This document shows positions 1 through 7,306 of a stretch of DNA of 8,487 nucleotides, piece after piece (within the stretch, counting starts at the first letter, position 1; every line of letters starts with the position of its first letter). The notes under the pieces were generated by a model. The model was not told the DNA's origin. It searched no databases and saw only the letters and a list, made by a program, of their open reading frames with translations. Position numbers and translations under genes: made by a program. The stretch spans positions 1 to 8,487 of the forward strand of contig CAMOCH010000035.1 in assembly GCA_946610655.1 (NCBI GenBank). Direction: 5' to 3'. This DNA comes from an uncultured Clostridia bacterium (GTDB lineage: Bacteria; Bacillota; Clostridia; Christensenellales; UBA1242).

Positions 1-1171
1 CTTCTTCTGTTAATTTCATTCCATTAAAGTGGAATGGTTTTATTTCTTTATCTTTGCACTTATATAACGCTTGATAACATCTATCGTCATATTCACAGTT
101 TAAACAACTAGGAGCATAGAATGTTATTCTACCAACATCATCTGTTATATTAACGCCTGTTTCTGCGTTACCTAATTCTTTGTATGTATATTTTCTATAG
201 CCGATGTTCTTTATAAAGCGCCTTAACTTTCGCATAAACGGTGAATGAATTTCACTGTTTAATTTGCTCAAGTTCATATAGTAGTTATAATTATCACTTC
301 CATATTCATAGCGCTTTGCTCTGCGAATATTTTTTAAATAAAGATTTTTAAGAAAGTTTTCAAGTTTCAAAAGTAAAGTTGGTTTAAGCACCCACTTTTG
401 CGAAAGATAATATCTAACACTTCCTGTTGTTCTTCTAACATCAATGAATGCTTTTGAAAACTCCTGTTCAGTGAAGCTCCAGAAGCCGTCAAAGAAGTGT
501 CTGATAAATCTTGCAAATTGGCTTAAAGGTTTTAATTTTGTTGAAGATTTTTTTGTTGCTTCAAAGTCGTTGCCAATTTCGTCATTAAACAATACACTCA
601 TATATGGCACTCTTTCTTTTTGTAGTAAATGGTCTTTTGTTAACCTGTTTGAGAATTTGCCGTTAACCTTAACCGGTATATTCGTCCATAAGCAAGGCAC
701 TGTGTCATTCTGCATATAAAATTCATAACTTTGTAGAATTTCTTTTTTATGAACTAGAATATCAAGTGGCAATTCTTCATCTTTCAATGACTGAATTAAC
801 CATACTTCATATTCCATTTCTTCATTTACTGCTTCAGCTTTTATTACTGCTTCATATATTTCACTGCTTGTCTTACCTGCACCGGGGGGACCACTTGATG
901 CTCTTGTTCTTATATCTCGTTCTCTAACTTCGTTTATATGGTGGACGCACATTGCGTGCGCCCATAAAAACCGTATAAACTTTGGTATGATTATTAAGTT
1001 TGGTAGCAATAAAGGTATTGTTAATATTAGTAACCATAGTTTAAAGCCTGTTTTAAACATTAATATATCTAGTGTTATGAATGTTATGTTAATTAGCATT
1101 TGAATAACGAATAACCATATGTAAAGACTACGTGCAATGAATTTTGATATATCGTTGTTTTGTTTCTGCAT
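1..1171 (-). CDS. Zot/pI-like P-loop ATPase with two N-terminal membrane helices (partial, C-terminus outside window)
   Basis: The frame is open from the ATG at 1171-1169 to the left edge, giving 390 codons with no stop. Residues about 15-38 and 45-66 are hydrophobic and look like two membrane helices. Walker A is GPPGAGKT at 94-101. Walker B is VLFNDE, with D197 and E198. A polar strand ending TEQ (234-236) follows IRHFF, and a DVRR stretch comes shortly after; this order matches FtsK-HerA-type ATPases and the Zot/pI proteins that drive filamentous phage assembly and extrusion at the inner membrane. In classical pI and Zot the membrane helix follows the ATPase domain; here it precedes it, as in VirD4-like coupling proteins. 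C356, C359, C365 and C372 form a possible metal site. The start lies 6 bases after the stop of the 813-residue gene, and a weak AGGG sits inside that gene's end. The role in particle assembly is inferred from the family and the neighbours. A conjugation-type coupling ATPase is the main alternative. Confidence 0.85.
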   Translation of the reverse strand, partial: MQKQNNDISKFIARSLYIWLFVIQMLINITFITLDILMFKTGFKLWLLILTIPLLLPNLIIIPKFIRFLWAHAMCVHHINEVRERDIRTRASSGPPGAGKTSSEIYEAVIKAEAVNEEMEYEVWLIQSLKDEELPLDILVHKKEILQSYEFYMQNDTVPCLWTNIPVKVNGKFSNRLTKDHLLQKERVPYMSVLFNDEIGNDFEATKKSSTKLKPLSQFARFIRHFFDGFWSFTEQEFSKAFIDVRRTTGSVRYYLSQKWVLKPTLLLKLENFLKNLYLKNIRRAKRYEYGSDNYNYYMNLSKLNSEIHSPFMRKLRRFIKNIGYRKYTYKELGNAETGVNITDDVGRITFYAPSCLNCEYDDRCYQALYKCKDKEIKPFHFNGMKLTEE

Positions 1172-1177
1172 ATATTA

Positions 1178-3619
1178 TTAAACCCTAAGTGTTATTTTTA
1201 TATCTTTTATAGTATTATTTGCAAAATCTTCTCTAAACCAATGTTTTGAACCATCTGCAAAAGTATATGGTAGATTAGATACATCAAAATTATTTGCCTC
1301 AAGAACAGAATTATCAATTAATAAATCAAGATCTTCAGTTGAACACAAAGTAAATTCAATACTAATAATTCCATAACTGTAGTCGTCGTTTAACGTTGAT
1401 ATATCTAATATCGAATTATTTTGATCAAGAAAAATTACATTATTAGGAAAAACTGGAAGAATATAATTATACCAATCATTTGGCATTCCGTTATTTACTT
1501 TAGAATAAGAGTATAAAAATACTTTTTGAACTGTATTATAATAAATATTGTCATCCACGTATGATATAAATTTTCCATTTTTTTCTAATCTATACTTATT
1601 TAATATGCCTAATTGTTCAGGATAAACGCCATCTTGCATTATTTTTTTTAGATCTGAACCTTTATTAGAAGAAGATACGGTAAATTGATGTGAAGAACCA
1701 TTTGATGTAAGGCTATTCGTTGTATTATAAAGTGAAATACTAAAATCGTTTATAGTTGCAGAAATAGTTTGATAATTTGCTAGTTGACTTTCTAATTGTG
1801 AAATTCTTGCTTCATAGTTAGCAATTTGCGTTTCATAACCTGTTACATCTTCTTGCATACTTTCATTTGCTGAAGTTAGTTGCGCAATTGTTACTTCATT
1901 ATCAGCAATTGTTTGTGCATCTTCTTCTGCTTTTGCTGTTAATGTTGCATTGGTATTTTGCAAGTTTGCAATTATTGTTGTGTTTTCATTTATTGTTGCT
2001 TGCATTGTAGAGATTGTTTCGTTCTTTTGTGTAATCTCTGCATTTGCGTTATCTAAGTTAGTTTGAAGTGTTGTATTGTCTACTCTTAACCCTGATATTG
2101 TTGTTTCATTGTTTGCAATTGTTTGTGCATCTTCTTCTGCTTGTGCTGTTAGTGTTGCATTGGTATTTTGCAAGTTTGCAATTGTTGTTGTGTTTTCATT
2201 TATTGTTGTTTGCATTGTAGAGATTGTTTCGTTCTTCTCTGCTAGTTCTGCATTAGCACTATCTAAATCACTTTGTAAGTTTGTGTTGTTTGTTCTTAAT
2301 TCTGTTATTGTTGCTTCGTTATTTGCAATAGTTTGTGCATCTACTTGTGCTTGTGCTTGAAGTGTTGCATTAGCATTTTGTGTTTCGCTTAATTGCTCTT
2401 GTGTAGCATTTAAATTTGTTTGAATTACACTGCGTGTATTAAGTGCTTCTTCTAGTTCTTCAGTTACATATACAAATTTTGTTGTTTCGTTATCAACTGT
2501 GCTTTCAACACTCATATTTGAAGTGATTTCAAATTGCAATGTTTCTTCTTCGTATTCAACTGTTATAATGTTATCTTCAACTGTGTAATCTAACAATTCA
2601 AAGTTTTCTGCATCACTATAAAATTTAACTTTGCCATTGTCTAATATTTCAATATATGTATCATTTTCAACATCAACATATTTGCCATATTTGAATGCTG
2701 TTAAATTTTCAATTTGAGTTGCTTGAGAATTTATTGTTGCAACTTGGTTGTTTATTGTTGCATTAGCACTTTCTAATTCATTTGTTTTTAATGCAATATC
2801 TTCTTGCAATTCACCTATTGTTGCATTGTTATTTGCGATTGTTTGTGCATTTTCTTCTGCTTTTGCAGTTAATCTTGCATTATCACTTTCTAAGTTTGTT
2901 ATTGTAGTTGCGTTAGTTGCGATTGTATTTTCTAATGTTGCAATATCTGCTTTCTTTTCTGTTAGTTCTGCATTCGCATTATCTAGGTTAGTTTGAAGTG
3001 TTGCATTCTCTTCTCTTAATTCTGAAATTGTTGCATTGTTTTGTGCGATAGTTTCTGCATTCTCTTCTGCTTGTGTTTCTAGTTCTGTATTGGCACTTTC
3101 TAGTTCTGCAATTGTTTGTGTGTTAGCATCTAATCTTGCTTGCATTGTTACAATGTTTGCTTGCTTTTCTGTTAGCTCAGCACTTGCATTATCTAAGTTT
3201 GTTTGAAGTGTTGCATTGTCTGCTCTTAGCCCTGATATTGTTGTTTTATTGTTTTCGATAGTTTCTGCATCTTCTTCTGCTTGTGCAGTTAATCTTTCAT
3301 TAGATGCTCTTAGTTCTGTTATTGTTTGTGTGTTTTGTGTTATTGTAGCATTTAATTGTGTTACTCTTGCACGCTCTGTAGCAAGGGCTGTTTCTGCTTC
3401 TGTTTTTTGTGTAGTTAATAATGTAACTTGTTCATTTGCTTCTTCAAGTTCTGCTTGAACTTGTTTTAACTTTTCTGCATTAGTGTTTGAATTTAAAACA
3501 TTTTCATAAGACATTTTAATTTCGTCTTGGTGCTCAATTGCTTTAACTGTTCCTACGGTTGCACCTGCACCTAAGGCAACAACTAATGCGCCTGTTACTA
3601 TACTTTTACCAATTCCCAT
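1178..3619 (-). CDS. Membrane-anchored giant coiled-coil fibre protein with 70-residue repeats and globular tip
   Basis: This is an 813-residue protein not matched to a named family. Residues 5-28 form one hydrophobic, Gly/Ala-rich segment, either a membrane anchor or an uncleaved signal. Residues about 45-307 and 387-620 are heptad coiled coil. Within these, a unit of exactly 70 residues (ten heptads) recurs at 111-180, 181-250, 251-307 (partial), 421-490, 491-560 and 561-590 (partial). Core positions are mostly Ile/Leu, with regular Asn layers in IxxN settings. Residues about 308-386 are non-helical and beta-like and interrupt the rod. Residues about 620-813 are a globular, aromatic and beta-rich end. 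The order of anchor, rod and tip suggests a surface spike or receptor-binding fibre, perhaps trimeric. An AGGAG lies 8 bases before the ATG, and the gene starts 14 bases after the 64-residue gene. Residues 17-46 resemble that small protein. The reading frame is secure; the function is inferred from architecture only. Confidence 0.9.
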   Translation of the reverse strand: MGIGKSIVTGALVVALGAGATVGTVKAIEHQDEIKMSYENVLNSNTNAEKLKQVQAELEEANEQVTLLTTQKTEAETALATERARVTQLNATITQNTQTITELRASNERLTAQAEEDAETIENNKTTISGLRADNATLQTNLDNASAELTEKQANIVTMQARLDANTQTIAELESANTELETQAEENAETIAQNNATISELREENATLQTNLDNANAELTEKKADIATLENTIATNATTITNLESDNARLTAKAEENAQTIANNNATIGELQEDIALKTNELESANATINNQVATINSQATQIENLTAFKYGKYVDVENDTYIEILDNGKVKFYSDAENFELLDYTVEDNIITVEYEEETLQFEITSNMSVESTVDNETTKFVYVTEELEEALNTRSVIQTNLNATQEQLSETQNANATLQAQAQVDAQTIANNEATITELRTNNTNLQSDLDSANAELAEKNETISTMQTTINENTTTIANLQNTNATLTAQAEEDAQTIANNETTISGLRVDNTTLQTNLDNANAEITQKNETISTMQATINENTTIIANLQNTNATLTAKAEEDAQTIADNEVTIAQLTSANESMQEDVTGYETQIANYEARISQLESQLANYQTISATINDFSISLYNTTNSLTSNGSSHQFTVSSSNKGSDLKKIMQDGVYPEQLGILNKYRLEKNGKFISYVDDNIYYNTVQKVFLYSYSKVNNGMPNDWYNYILPVFPNNVIFLDQNNSILDISTLNDDYSYGIISIEFTLCSTEDLDLLIDNSVLEANNFDVSNLPYTFADGSKHWFREDFANNTIKDIKITLRV
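1850..1939 (-). repeat. 210-bp coding repeat, unit 6, partial (residues 561-590)
   Basis: This copy begins TAKAEEDAQTIADN, like the start of unit 3, and then loses register into a different coiled coil that leads to the C-terminal tip. Units 3 and 6 both start TAKAEE(N/D)AQTIA and both degrade after about 20 residues. Confidence 0.7.
1940..2149 (-). repeat. 210-bp coding repeat, unit 5 (residues 491-560)
   Basis: This copy directly abuts unit 4, beginning TAQAEEDAQT and ending NLQNTNATL. It has the highest similarity to unit 4 and is also the closest relative of unit 1, which suggests duplication of a multi-unit block rather than simple tandem growth. Confidence 0.9.
2150..2359 (-). repeat. 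210-bp coding repeat, unit 4 (residues 421-490)
   Basis: This is the first full copy after the insert, containing AQTIANNEATITELR and ending NLQNTNATL. By hand alignment it matches unit 5 at 53 of 70 residues. The DNA is also nearly identical over long stretches, for example around 2161-2230 against 1951-2020. Confidence 0.9.
2699..2869 (-). repeat. 210-bp coding repeat, unit 3, partial (residues 251-307)
   Basis: This copy begins TAKAEENAQTIANN and keeps its register for about 20 residues. It then diverges into Asn/Gln/Ile-rich coiled coil and ends where the beta-like insert (residues about 308-386) begins. Confidence 0.7.
2870..3079 (-). repeat. 210-bp coding repeat, unit 2 (residues 181-250)
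   Basis: This copy directly follows unit 1 with no linker, beginning ETQAEENAET and keeping ATLQTNLDNANAELTEK. Its second half has diverged more from unit 1 than its first half has. Confidence 0.9.
3080..3289 (-). repeat. 210-bp coding repeat, unit 1 (residues 111-180)
   Basis: This is the first clear copy of the 70-residue coiled-coil unit, beginning TAQAEEDAET and containing LQTNLDNA. By hand alignment it matches unit 2 at 42 of 70 residues and unit 5 at 46 of 70, so it is closer to a copy beyond the insert than to its immediate neighbour. A degenerate earlier unit (residues about 41-110) precedes it. Confidence 0.9.
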
Positions 3620-3633
3620 TAATCACTCTCCTT

Positions 3634-3828
3634 TTATTGCTCAACTGCTTCTGTTGGCGTTTCTGCTGTTTTGTTGTTAAATACATTTTCTACTGATGTT
3701 TTAACATCGTCCCAATGTTTATGTAAGTGTATTCCACCTACTGCAATTAATGCACCTACTGCTAATAGTGCAACTACTGTTATAACTTTTTTCCAAGTTG
3801 GCATTTTGTTTGTTTTTCTTTTACTCAT
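3634..3828 (-). CDS. 64-residue single-span membrane protein, major coat protein candidate
   Basis: This short protein has three parts. Residues 1-15 are strongly basic, including KRK and KK. Residues about 16-34 are a hydrophobic helix rich in Val, Ala, Leu and Gly. Residues 35-64 are hydrophilic, beginning HLHKHWDD and becoming acidic at the C-terminus. The size, single span and split charge are what inovirus major coat proteins show, although in the classical pVIII the basic end is C-terminal. An AGGAG lies 6 bases before the ATG, with 23 bases to the upstream gene and 14 to the downstream gene. The segment HWDDVKTSVENVFN resembles HQDEIKMSYENVLN near the N-terminus of the next gene, so the two share a membrane module. 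Alternatives are a holin-like protein or a small anchor or chaperone for the fibre. The gene is well supported; the coat role is inference. Confidence 0.85.
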   Translation of the reverse strand: MSKRKTNKMPTWKKVITVVALLAVGALIAVGGIHLHKHWDDVKTSVENVFNNKTAETPTEAVEQ

Positions 3829-3851
3829 TTTTTACTCCTTTTAATTATTTT

Positions 3852-5138
3852 TTAATTTATTCTATATGTTTCGTATATCCACTCTGCATTGATTGTTAAA
3901 GCTGTTCCGTTTAGTGATAATCCGCCTTTATAGCCATACTTCCAATATGACCAATAATAATTTCCATTATCATTTTGAGTTCCAACTATAGTGATATTAC
4001 TATCAAACAAAGTTGTATCTCCTAATTCTTCAATAGTTTTAATACTCAAATCGTGTGGATATAAATATTGTCCGTTTTGTCTATCGTAACTTCTGCCATA
4101 GTCAATATTTGTTTTTGCAATGAAATTTCCGTTTAGGTATATATTTGCATAATTTTCTTTTGTTAGTTCTACATATTCAATACTGTTAGGATTATCTGTT
4201 ATTGGGTAATCTGTTTCAATACTATCTTCTTCCAAAAGTCTATCCTGAGCAACTATTGTTAAGTTAATTGTGTTATTATCTATGTAACAATAGTTTGTTG
4301 TATCTTCATAAGTCCAACGAACAATGTTATTTTCTGTTTCTTCAATTTGCTTAAATTCAACTGTATATGTTTCGTTTTCTTCTAAGCCTTCAAATACAAA
4401 TGTATCTATTTTGTCTGTGTAATAACAGAATGTTACTTTGTAGTTTTCGTTTGAAGCTGTTATTTTTCTGTCTAAAATTGTATAGTTTGTTAATAACTCG
4501 TTGTTAACATAAACTTTTATATTGTTATTTAATTTAAGTTCACAATTTGTTATTGTTGTTTTTGCGATTGTATTATTTACTAATGAATTAACAGTTGCAT
4601 CAAACTTTAAATTATTTTCTGTATTTGCTTTAATATCAACTGTTGTGTTGTCTTGTGATAACTCTATATATCTAGCCCATAGTGTGTTATATTCATTTTG
4701 AATAGATGTTAAGTTTTGTTTGTTATCACTATCAACTGTTTCATAGTAAGTTATTATTTCTGTATAAGCATCTCTTATATTTTGCAAACTTTCTTTTAAT
4801 TCTGTGATGTTTGCATTTGCATAATTAAGCTTTGTTTGCAAGCTAGAATTTGTTATTTCTAAACTTGTGTTATTTTCTCTTAATGTGTCATTAAGATTTT
4901 CTAGTGTTTCAAAATTTGCTTCCATTGTTTCAATTTTAGTTAACAAATTCTGAATTGCTAGTTTTATCTCTGATGCAGTTGTATCTTCTTCAATAGTTGT
5001 TTCAATTTGCGTGTTTGTAGCATTTGCCTTTTTGCTCTTCACTGCGTGGTCGATTATTAATCCAACCCCTATTGATAAACATAGGAATACAACTGCACAT
5101 ATTAGAATGATTTTTGTGTAATTTTTCTTCTTATTCAT
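3852..5138 (-). CDS. Membrane-anchored coiled-coil spike protein with beta-rich head
   Basis: This is a 428-residue protein not matched to a known family. The N-terminus NKKKNYTK is basic and is followed by one hydrophobic helix (about 9-30), then KSKK. That pattern would place the N-terminus in the cytoplasm and the rest outside. Residues about 58-125 show an unbroken heptad pattern of Ile/Leu/Met/Phe with Asn at core positions 83, 90 and 97, followed by more helix to about 165. Residues about 180-428 are Asn/Thr/Tyr-rich with alternating strands, ending in a Trp/Tyr/Gly-rich region (YYWSYWKYGYKGG). The order matches the 813-residue fibre in shape but not in sequence, so this is probably a second, shorter spike. 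The AGGAG site overlaps the last codons of the 676-residue gene, and its ATG lies one base past that stop, indicating translational coupling. Confidence 0.9.
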   Translation of the reverse strand: MNKKKNYTKIILICAVVFLCLSIGVGLIIDHAVKSKKANATNTQIETTIEEDTTASEIKLAIQNLLTKIETMEANFETLENLNDTLRENNTSLEITNSSLQTKLNYANANITELKESLQNIRDAYTEIITYYETVDSDNKQNLTSIQNEYNTLWARYIELSQDNTTVDIKANTENNLKFDATVNSLVNNTIAKTTITNCELKLNNNIKVYVNNELLTNYTILDRKITASNENYKVTFCYYTDKIDTFVFEGLEENETYTVEFKQIEETENNIVRWTYEDTTNYCYIDNNTINLTIVAQDRLLEEDSIETDYPITDNPNSIEYVELTKENYANIYLNGNFIAKTNIDYGRSYDRQNGQYLYPHDLSIKTIEELGDTTLFDSNITIVGTQNDNGNYYWSYWKYGYKGGLSLNGTALTINAEWIYETYRIN

Positions 5139-5139
5139 T

Positions 5140-7170
5140 TCACTCCTTTTTTCTTTTTTTGAAAATGTTAATAAACATTTTTATCAAGTTCTTAATTGCT
5201 GTATATATTAGTTTTATTAAACTAATAATGTATGGAAGCAATATTAATGCAATTACTACTGCAAACACTATGCCTATCCATAATAGAATTTTCATAATTC
5301 TCCTTATTAAATCTTCTAACCAACTCAAAGGATTAACTTGTGTTGGTGGTGTAGTATCGTCTACTATATCTATTGGCGAATTTACTACTGCAATTATTGT
5401 TTGCTCTTCACTGTTTGTGAATGTTAGCTGAATTATATCGAAGTCTAAAAATATACTTTCTCTTGCATTGTAAGCGCACATTGATTTTAACTCTGCAGAA
5501 TTATTAACAGATTTATACCAATCAAGAGTTTGCGCATAATAATCTGTAACTGCAAATCTAAATAGTATAAGTTCTTCTTCTTGCTTAAAGTTCCCATTAT
5601 CTATCATTAAATGAGCTTTAATATATGCTTGTCTGATTTTTGGAACATCTTTTATGTTAACTACTAGTTTATTTGCAAAATCTGCATCAGATAATAACAT
5701 ATCTTCTTTTGTAACAATATAAATTGGTGTAACATCACTCATTCCGGTATCTTTTGGAACAGAATTAAATAATGCATTTATAAAACCCCAATTCTTTTGT
5801 GTTTCCCAAAAACTGTGTTCTGTATCACTCCAAGTTTTCCAAGTTAACAAATCAACATCTGCATCAAAATCATAGTATGATTTTCCATTAAAACCACTTT
5901 GAATTATACCTATATCGTTATTAATTTTTCTATAATCTTCAATATCTGATTGCAATAAGTCTTTAGATATAGATTTATCTTTTATTTCCAAAGTTCCATT
6001 ATTGAATGTTTTATTGTAGCTATATAAATAATTTAATACTGCATTAACTTCAGTTCCACCAATAGTTGTGTAATCTAAATTTGGATCATAGTCTTTTATA
6101 TCGCACCAATCTTTTGTTGGTAGTAGCCAATATATATTTTTAGCAAACTCTGTATTTCTGTTTTCATCACCCCATAAGAATGGACCATTAAAGCCATAAT
6201 TAATATACATTCCAACGCCCGGATAATCTGCTGTTATCTCTGATGCTAAAACATTGTTATATGGAAGATATTCATTACTCCAATTTTGAATAAGCATATT
6301 ATATAAGCTTTCATTTTCAGTTACAATAATATCTTTTGTTAAAAACTCATACCATTCTGCTTTTATTCTCTGCAACTTGCCGTAGTTTTCTAAATACTTT
6401 TTAGGCACTGAGAAATACACTGTATCTATTTGATTTTGATAACCTGCACCCCTACTTGAACTTTGTGTTCTATAGAAAGTGTGTTCAACATCTAATGAAA
6501 TTGTATCTAATTTTTTAACTGTGCATTTAAGAGTTTCTTTGTTTTCATTTCCTAAACCTAATGTAAAGCCTGAATATAAGAATGTGTTAGATATTGAATA
6601 ATCTGTTGCGTTTTGTTCGCCTGTTTGCATCAACTCGATGCCTGCAATATCATAGCGCCTTAATTCAGAGTTTTGCATTTTGGTTAAGATGTTTGAATTG
6701 TCTATTATTTTAAACTTATAAAAGTTGTTGTATTTTGAAAGAAACTGCAAATCAAACTTTGTGTAGCCTGTCACTTTGGAAGCTTCAGTTATTGTTTCTG
6801 AGTTGTATTCAGTGCCAATTTCAATTTTGTTTTGCACTGAATTTCGATTAATTGAAAGTGGAGTGTAGATATAAACATACAACTTATGCGTTAAGTTCCT
6901 ATATTCGCTGTTATATGTAAAGCCATATTCAACAAAATTAATAAACTTAAATTCACTATCTGTTATATTTGGCACTGTTTTATACATTGCCTTTAAATCT
7001 TCTTCAACTGTTGTTGCATCTAAATTTGAATATGTATAATTTTCTGCATTTACTGTTTTCAGTTTTGTAGCATTTGCAAATAATAACGCAAATAGCATAA
7101 CAATTATTAATGCTATGCTTGTTATTTTTATATTAATCTCATTAAATGCTTTTAGCTTCCACTTTCTCAT
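5140..7170 (-). CDS. Secreted 676-residue protein with C-terminal membrane anchor, pIII-like attachment protein candidate
   Basis: The N-terminus has a basic start (RKWKLK), a hydrophobic core at about 16-34 and a plausible signal peptidase site after VNA (40-42). A large ectodomain follows, rich in Asn, Tyr, Trp and Asp. Near the C-terminus a Pro-rich linker (TTPPTQVNP) precedes a hydrophobic anchor (about 628-650), an amphipathic hydrophobic stretch (651-670) and the basic tail KKRKKE. This topology, with a cleaved signal and C-terminal anchor, is that of filamentous phage pIII-type adsorption and release proteins, and also of membrane-virus spikes. No catalytic motif was seen. The start has AAGGGG four bases upstream and overlaps the end of the small basic gene by 29 bases. 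The stop is TGA, immediately followed by the next ATG. The frame is certain, the exported anchored topology is well supported, and the attachment role is inferred from position and topology. Confidence 0.9.
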   Translation of the reverse strand: MRKWKLKAFNEINIKITSIALIIVMLFALLFANATKLKTVNAENYTYSNLDATTVEEDLKAMYKTVPNITDSEFKFINFVEYGFTYNSEYRNLTHKLYVYIYTPLSINRNSVQNKIEIGTEYNSETITEASKVTGYTKFDLQFLSKYNNFYKFKIIDNSNILTKMQNSELRRYDIAGIELMQTGEQNATDYSISNTFLYSGFTLGLGNENKETLKCTVKKLDTISLDVEHTFYRTQSSSRGAGYQNQIDTVYFSVPKKYLENYGKLQRIKAEWYEFLTKDIIVTENESLYNMLIQNWSNEYLPYNNVLASEITADYPGVGMYINYGFNGPFLWGDENRNTEFAKNIYWLLPTKDWCDIKDYDPNLDYTTIGGTEVNAVLNYLYSYNKTFNNGTLEIKDKSISKDLLQSDIEDYRKINNDIGIIQSGFNGKSYYDFDADVDLLTWKTWSDTEHSFWETQKNWGFINALFNSVPKDTGMSDVTPIYIVTKEDMLLSDADFANKLVVNIKDVPKIRQAYIKAHLMIDNGNFKQEEELILFRFAVTDYYAQTLDWYKSVNNSAELKSMCAYNARESIFLDFDIIQLTFTNSEEQTIIAVVNSPIDIVDDTTPPTQVNPLSWLEDLIRRIMKILLWIGIVFAVVIALILLPYIISLIKLIYTAIKNLIKMFINIFKKRKKE

Positions 7171-7306
7171 ACAACCCCTTTTTGCTTTTATAAAATAATT
7201 TCAAACTTGCAAGCCTGCAGAAGTGCAAGTTGTTTTCTTTGCAAAATTTTTTATATCTTGCAAATTCTTTATCTTTCATTTTTCTGTTAATCTTATCTTT
7301 AGCCAT
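7142..7306 (-). CDS. Small basic protein of unknown function (54 residues)
   Basis: The ATG at 7306-7304 opens a 54-codon frame ending at a TAA that lies inside the 676-residue gene (29-base overlap). The product begins MAKDKINRKMKDKEFARYKK, is rich in Lys and Arg, has two cysteines and no membrane segment. It could bind nucleic acid, but no family is recognised. An in-frame TAG two codons upstream rules out an earlier ATG. The nearest strong AGGAG (7326-7330) is too far away and instead fits a seven-residue leader ORF whose stop overlaps codons 2 and 3 of this gene, so translation may depend on reinitiation. The evidence for a real gene is that it fills the gap between the HNH gene and the 676-residue gene in the right orientation. 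It could still be only a leader region. Confidence 0.5.
   Translation of the reverse strand: MAKDKINRKMKDKEFARYKKFCKENNLHFCRLASLKLFYKSKKGLYEKVEAKSI
7204..7231. other. Inverted repeat / hairpin upstream of the 676-residue gene
   Basis: AACTTGCA (7204-7211) pairs perfectly with TGCAAGTT (7224-7231) across 12 bases. It lies within the 54-residue gene, about 30 bases before the ribosome binding site of the 676-residue gene in the transcript. It could affect translation or mRNA stability. No U-run follows on the minus strand, so it is not a terminator for this operon. Confidence 0.4.

Noticed and set aside
1850..3289. Regular repeats that could be taken for a CRISPR array or non-coding satellite
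   Set aside because: The 210-bp units are fully coding, in frame, diverge as protein repeats and have no short repeat-spacer pattern.
444..3458. Plus-strand open frames at 444-719, 2076-2360, 2748-2996 and 3216-3458
   Set aside because: All lie opposite the ATPase or fibre genes. The three opposite the fibre are artefacts of the repetitive coiled-coil codons (Ser/Ala/Val-rich antisense translations), and none has a clear ribosome binding site.
5138..5160. Programmed -1 frameshift at A AAA AAG near the end of the 676-residue gene
   Set aside because: The heptamer is in the right phase, but the -1 frame stops after three codons and does not enter the frame of the 428-residue gene. The A-rich run simply encodes the Lys tail and the ribosome binding site.
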